A stretch of DNA of 8,869 nucleotides from Rhodospirillales bacterium Alpha_05 (lineage in GTDB: Bacteria > Pseudomonadota > Alphaproteobacteria > Rhodospirillales > Rhodospirillaceae). Position numbers and translations under genes: made by a program. Location of the stretch: positions 1 through 8,869 of the forward strand of contig LUYR01000130.1 of NCBI GenBank assembly GCA_001603335.1, given 5' to 3'. A model generated the notes under the pieces. The model worked only from the letters and a program-made list of their open reading frames with translations. It was not told where the DNA came from and made no database searches. Of the stretch, positions 7,140-8,869 are shown piece after piece. Each line of letters opens with the position of its first letter. The first letter of the stretch is position 1.

Positions 7140-8267
7140 ATGGACAGCCTCGACGCGGTGGTGATCGGTGCGGGTGTGGTCGGCCTCGCCGTCGCCCGCG
7201 CGTTGGCGCAAGCCGGACGCGAAGTGGTGATCCTCGAAGCCGCCACCACCTTCGGCACCGGCACCAGCTCGCGCAATTCCGAAGTCCTGCACGCCGGGCT
7301 CTACTATCCCATCGAGTCGATCCGCGCCCGCCTCTGCGCGCCGGGGCGCAAGCGGCTCTATGCCTACTGCGCCGAGCGCGGCATCCCGCACCGGCGCTGC
7401 GGCAAGCTCCTCGTCGCCACCGACGCCGAGCAGGCCGAACGCATCCCCGCGATCGCGGCGCAGGCCGCCGCCAACGGCGCGGAAGAGCTGCGCCTGCTCA
7501 GCCGCGCCGAGGCCCTCGCGATGGAGCCCGCGCTCGACTGCACAGCCGCGCTGCTCTCGCCCGGCACCGGCATCATCGACAGTCACGCGCTGATGCTGAG
7601 CCTCTTGGGCGACGCCGAGGCGGCGGGCGCGACGCTCTGCGTCAATTCGCCGGTCACCGCGATCTCGCCCCACGCCGACGGCGGCGCGGTGATCACCTGC
7701 GGTACGGGCGACGAGGCCTTCACCGTGCACGCCGCCCTGGCGGTCAACTCCGCCGGGTTGCAGGCGTGCAAGCTCGCCGCGATGGCCTGGGGCAAGGGCG
7801 CACCCCGCGCCTGCCCGACCCCCTACATGGCGAAGGGCAACTACTTCGCGCTTGCCACCAAGGCGCCGTTCTCGCGCCTCGTCTATCCCCTGCCGCAGCC
7901 GGGCGGTCTCGGCGTCCACCTCACCCTCGACCTCGCCGGACGCGGCCGCTTTGGCCCGGACGTCGAGTGGATCGACACCGAGAGCTACACCGTCGACCCG
8001 GCACGCGGCGAAACGTTTTATGCCGCGATCCGCCGCTACTGGCCGGGATTGCCCGAAGGCGCGCTCCATCCCGATACCTGCGGCATCCGACCCAAGATCA
8101 CCGCCCCCGGCGCGCCCGCCGCCGACTTTTTCGTCGCCGGAGAAGCGGAACATCGGCTGCCCGGCATCGTTCACCTGCTGGGGATCGAGTCGCCGGGGTT
8201 GACCTCGTGCCTCACCCTCGCCGATCTCGTCGTCGAACGCCTCGCCCTTCGCGTGGCGTCCGCCTGA
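7140..8267 (+). CDS. FAD-dependent oxidoreductase, L-2-hydroxyglutarate dehydrogenase-like
   Basis: This 375-residue DAO-fold flavoprotein shows the dinucleotide motif GAGVVG at 10-15 with Glu33 at the end of the second beta strand, where it would bind the FAD ribose. Further family features are SSRNSEVLHAGLYYP at 43-57 (His51 close to the flavin in relatives), KGNYF at 232-236, a GLGVHLTLDL block, FGPDVEW, and a C-terminal GIESPGLTSCL at 348-358 that closes the FAD site. These match the LhgO/L2HGDH group, which oxidises L-2-hydroxyglutarate to 2-oxoglutarate and passes electrons to the quinone pool. It is shorter than E. coli LhgO (about 420 residues), so the exact substrate is uncertain and another 2-hydroxyacid or an amino acid is possible. 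There is no signal peptide. AGGA at 7128-7131, overlapping the upstream stop, is 8 bases from the ATG. It is probably the last gene of the operon. Confidence 0.87.
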   Translation: MDSLDAVVIGAGVVGLAVARALAQAGREVVILEAATTFGTGTSSRNSEVLHAGLYYPIESIRARLCAPGRKRLYAYCAERGIPHRRCGKLLVATDAEQAERIPAIAAQAAANGAEELRLLSRAEALAMEPALDCTAALLSPGTGIIDSHALMLSLLGDAEAAGATLCVNSPVTAISPHADGGAVITCGTGDEAFTVHAALAVNSAGLQACKLAAMAWGKGAPRACPTPYMAKGNYFALATKAPFSRLVYPLPQPGGLGVHLTLDLAGRGRFGPDVEWIDTESYTVDPARGETFYAAIRRYWPGLPEGALHPDTCGIRPKITAPGAPAADFFVAGEAEHRLPGIVHLLGIESPGLTSCLTLADLVVERLALRVASA

Positions 8268-8317
8268 AGGCTCTGCTAGACTCGTTTTCATTCGTATGTC
8301 CTCCCGTTTCTCCGGTC

Positions 8318-8321
8318 GAGG
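8318..8321 (+). promoter_or_regulatory. Shine-Dalgarno for pgi
   Basis: GAGG lies 7 bases before the ATG at 8329. It decides between two in-frame ATGs: the one at 8296 would add 11 residues but has no purine-rich stretch before it. The 61-base gap 8268-8328 is visibly richer in T than its surroundings, as expected of a promoter region, but no convincing -35/-10 pair or hairpin was found in it. Confidence 0.6.
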
Positions 8322-8328
8322 TTTCGCC

Positions 8329-8869
8329 ATGTCCGTATCGCTTCCCTTCCCCGCCCTGCCGGAAACCCCGGCGTGGCTGGCGCTCGCAGATCACCGCACC
8401 CAGCTCGCGGGCACCCGCACGCTGGCGTTGTTCGACGCCGACCCGGAGCGGTTCGACCGCCTCGCGCTGTCGCTCGACACCGAGGACGGCCCGTTCCTCC
8501 TCGATCCCTCCAAGAACCTCGTGACCGAGGAAACCTACAAGCTCCTCTTCGACCTCGCCGAGGAGGCGGGACTGCCCGGCGCGATCCAGGCGATGTTCGC
8601 GGGCGTCGAGATCAACGAGACCGAGCACCGCGCCGCGCTCCACGTCGCCCTGCGCAACCTCTCGCGCCGCGCGATCTCCACCGGCGGCGCCGATGTGATG
8701 CCCGAGGTCCGCAAGGTCCTCGACAAGATCACCGGCTTCGTTGCCGCGGTGCGCGGCGGGCGCTGGGTCGGCGCGACCGGCAAGGCGGTCACCGACGTCG
8801 TCAACATCGGCATCGGCGGCTCCGACCTCGGACCGGCGATGGTGGTGCAGGCGCTCGCCCCCTATGGCC
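8329..8869 (+). CDS. pgi: Glucose-6-phosphate isomerase, 5' part
   Basis: This cytoplasmic enzyme interconverts glucose 6-phosphate and fructose 6-phosphate in glycolysis, gluconeogenesis and the entry to sugar-phosphate pathways. About 180 residues are visible, roughly a third of the usual 550, and the frame runs off the window end. Recognisable blocks are LDPSKNLVTEET, the INETEHRAALHVALR helix beginning at residue 95, DVMPEVRKVLDK, and VGATGKAVTDVVNIGIGGSDLGP, which ends with the sugar-phosphate-binding GIGGSDLG at 161-168. These line up closely with the N-terminal third of E. coli Pgi without gaps of note. The start at 8329 is chosen from its GAGG site. The 61-base spacing from the oxidoreductase is the largest gap in the window, so pgi may be transcribed separately. 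Confidence 0.97.
   Translation, partial: MSVSLPFPALPETPAWLALADHRTQLAGTRTLALFDADPERFDRLALSLDTEDGPFLLDPSKNLVTEETYKLLFDLAEEAGLPGAIQAMFAGVEINETEHRAALHVALRNLSRRAISTGGADVMPEVRKVLDKITGFVAAVRGGRWVGATGKAVTDVVNIGIGGSDLGPAMVVQALAPYG

Noticed and set aside
8276..8281. TAGACT as a -10 box for pgi
   Set aside because: No acceptable -35 hexamer lies 16-18 bases upstream, so a promoter cannot be supported from the sequence alone.
8296..8328. Upstream in-frame ATG for pgi
   Set aside because: It adds 11 residues not typical of Pgi and lacks a Shine-Dalgarno, whereas 8329 has GAGG at good spacing.
5852..8330. Minus-strand frames of 474 and 411 codons under the second M16 and oxidoreductase genes
   Set aside because: Both are codon-aligned shadows of genes with clear family motifs on the + strand.

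Overview
The window is a compact, GC-rich block of bacterial core genes, all on the + strand. Third codon positions are mostly G or C. The protein sequences and the gene order ribF-ileS-lspA, a DUF3035/BamF lipoprotein, then two M16 peptidases suggest an alphaproteobacterium, probably of the Rhodospirillales type. That placement is inference from gene content; no rRNA or other marker is present. No RNA genes, mobile elements, repeats, CRISPR arrays or clear terminators were seen.

Layout. Positions 1-506 hold the 3' part of ribF (FMN/FAD synthesis), whose start lies outside the window. ileS (524-3340) is a full-length isoleucyl-tRNA synthetase, and lspA (3343-3804), the lipoprotein signal peptidase, begins 2 bases after it. 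Next is a lipoprotein of the DUF3035/BamF family (3816-4427), so a likely LspA substrate is encoded directly downstream of its peptidase. Two exported M16 zinc-peptidase-family proteins follow (4470-5804 and 5801-7129) and overlap by 4 bases. The first carries the zinc site; the second has lost it but keeps an Arg/Tyr substrate-binding pair that the first lacks. They look like the two halves of an obligate heterodimer. An FAD-dependent oxidoreductase resembling L-2-hydroxyglutarate dehydrogenase follows (7140-8267). After a 61-base gap the window ends inside pgi (8329 onward), glucose-6-phosphate isomerase.

How the genes fit together. From ribF through the oxidoreductase every gap is at most 42 bases, and some genes touch or overlap, so this stretch is probably co-transcribed. 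lspA, the BamF-like lipoprotein and the M16 pair form an envelope-themed core: lipoprotein maturation, outer-membrane protein assembly and periplasmic proteolysis. The longest gap lies before pgi, which may have its own promoter, although none could be recognised with confidence.

I found no convincing undescribed system. The two points most worth a second look are the split active site of the M16 pair and its placement beside a Bam-complex lipoprotein. Very long antisense reading frames run under almost all the genes, but codon bias explains them.
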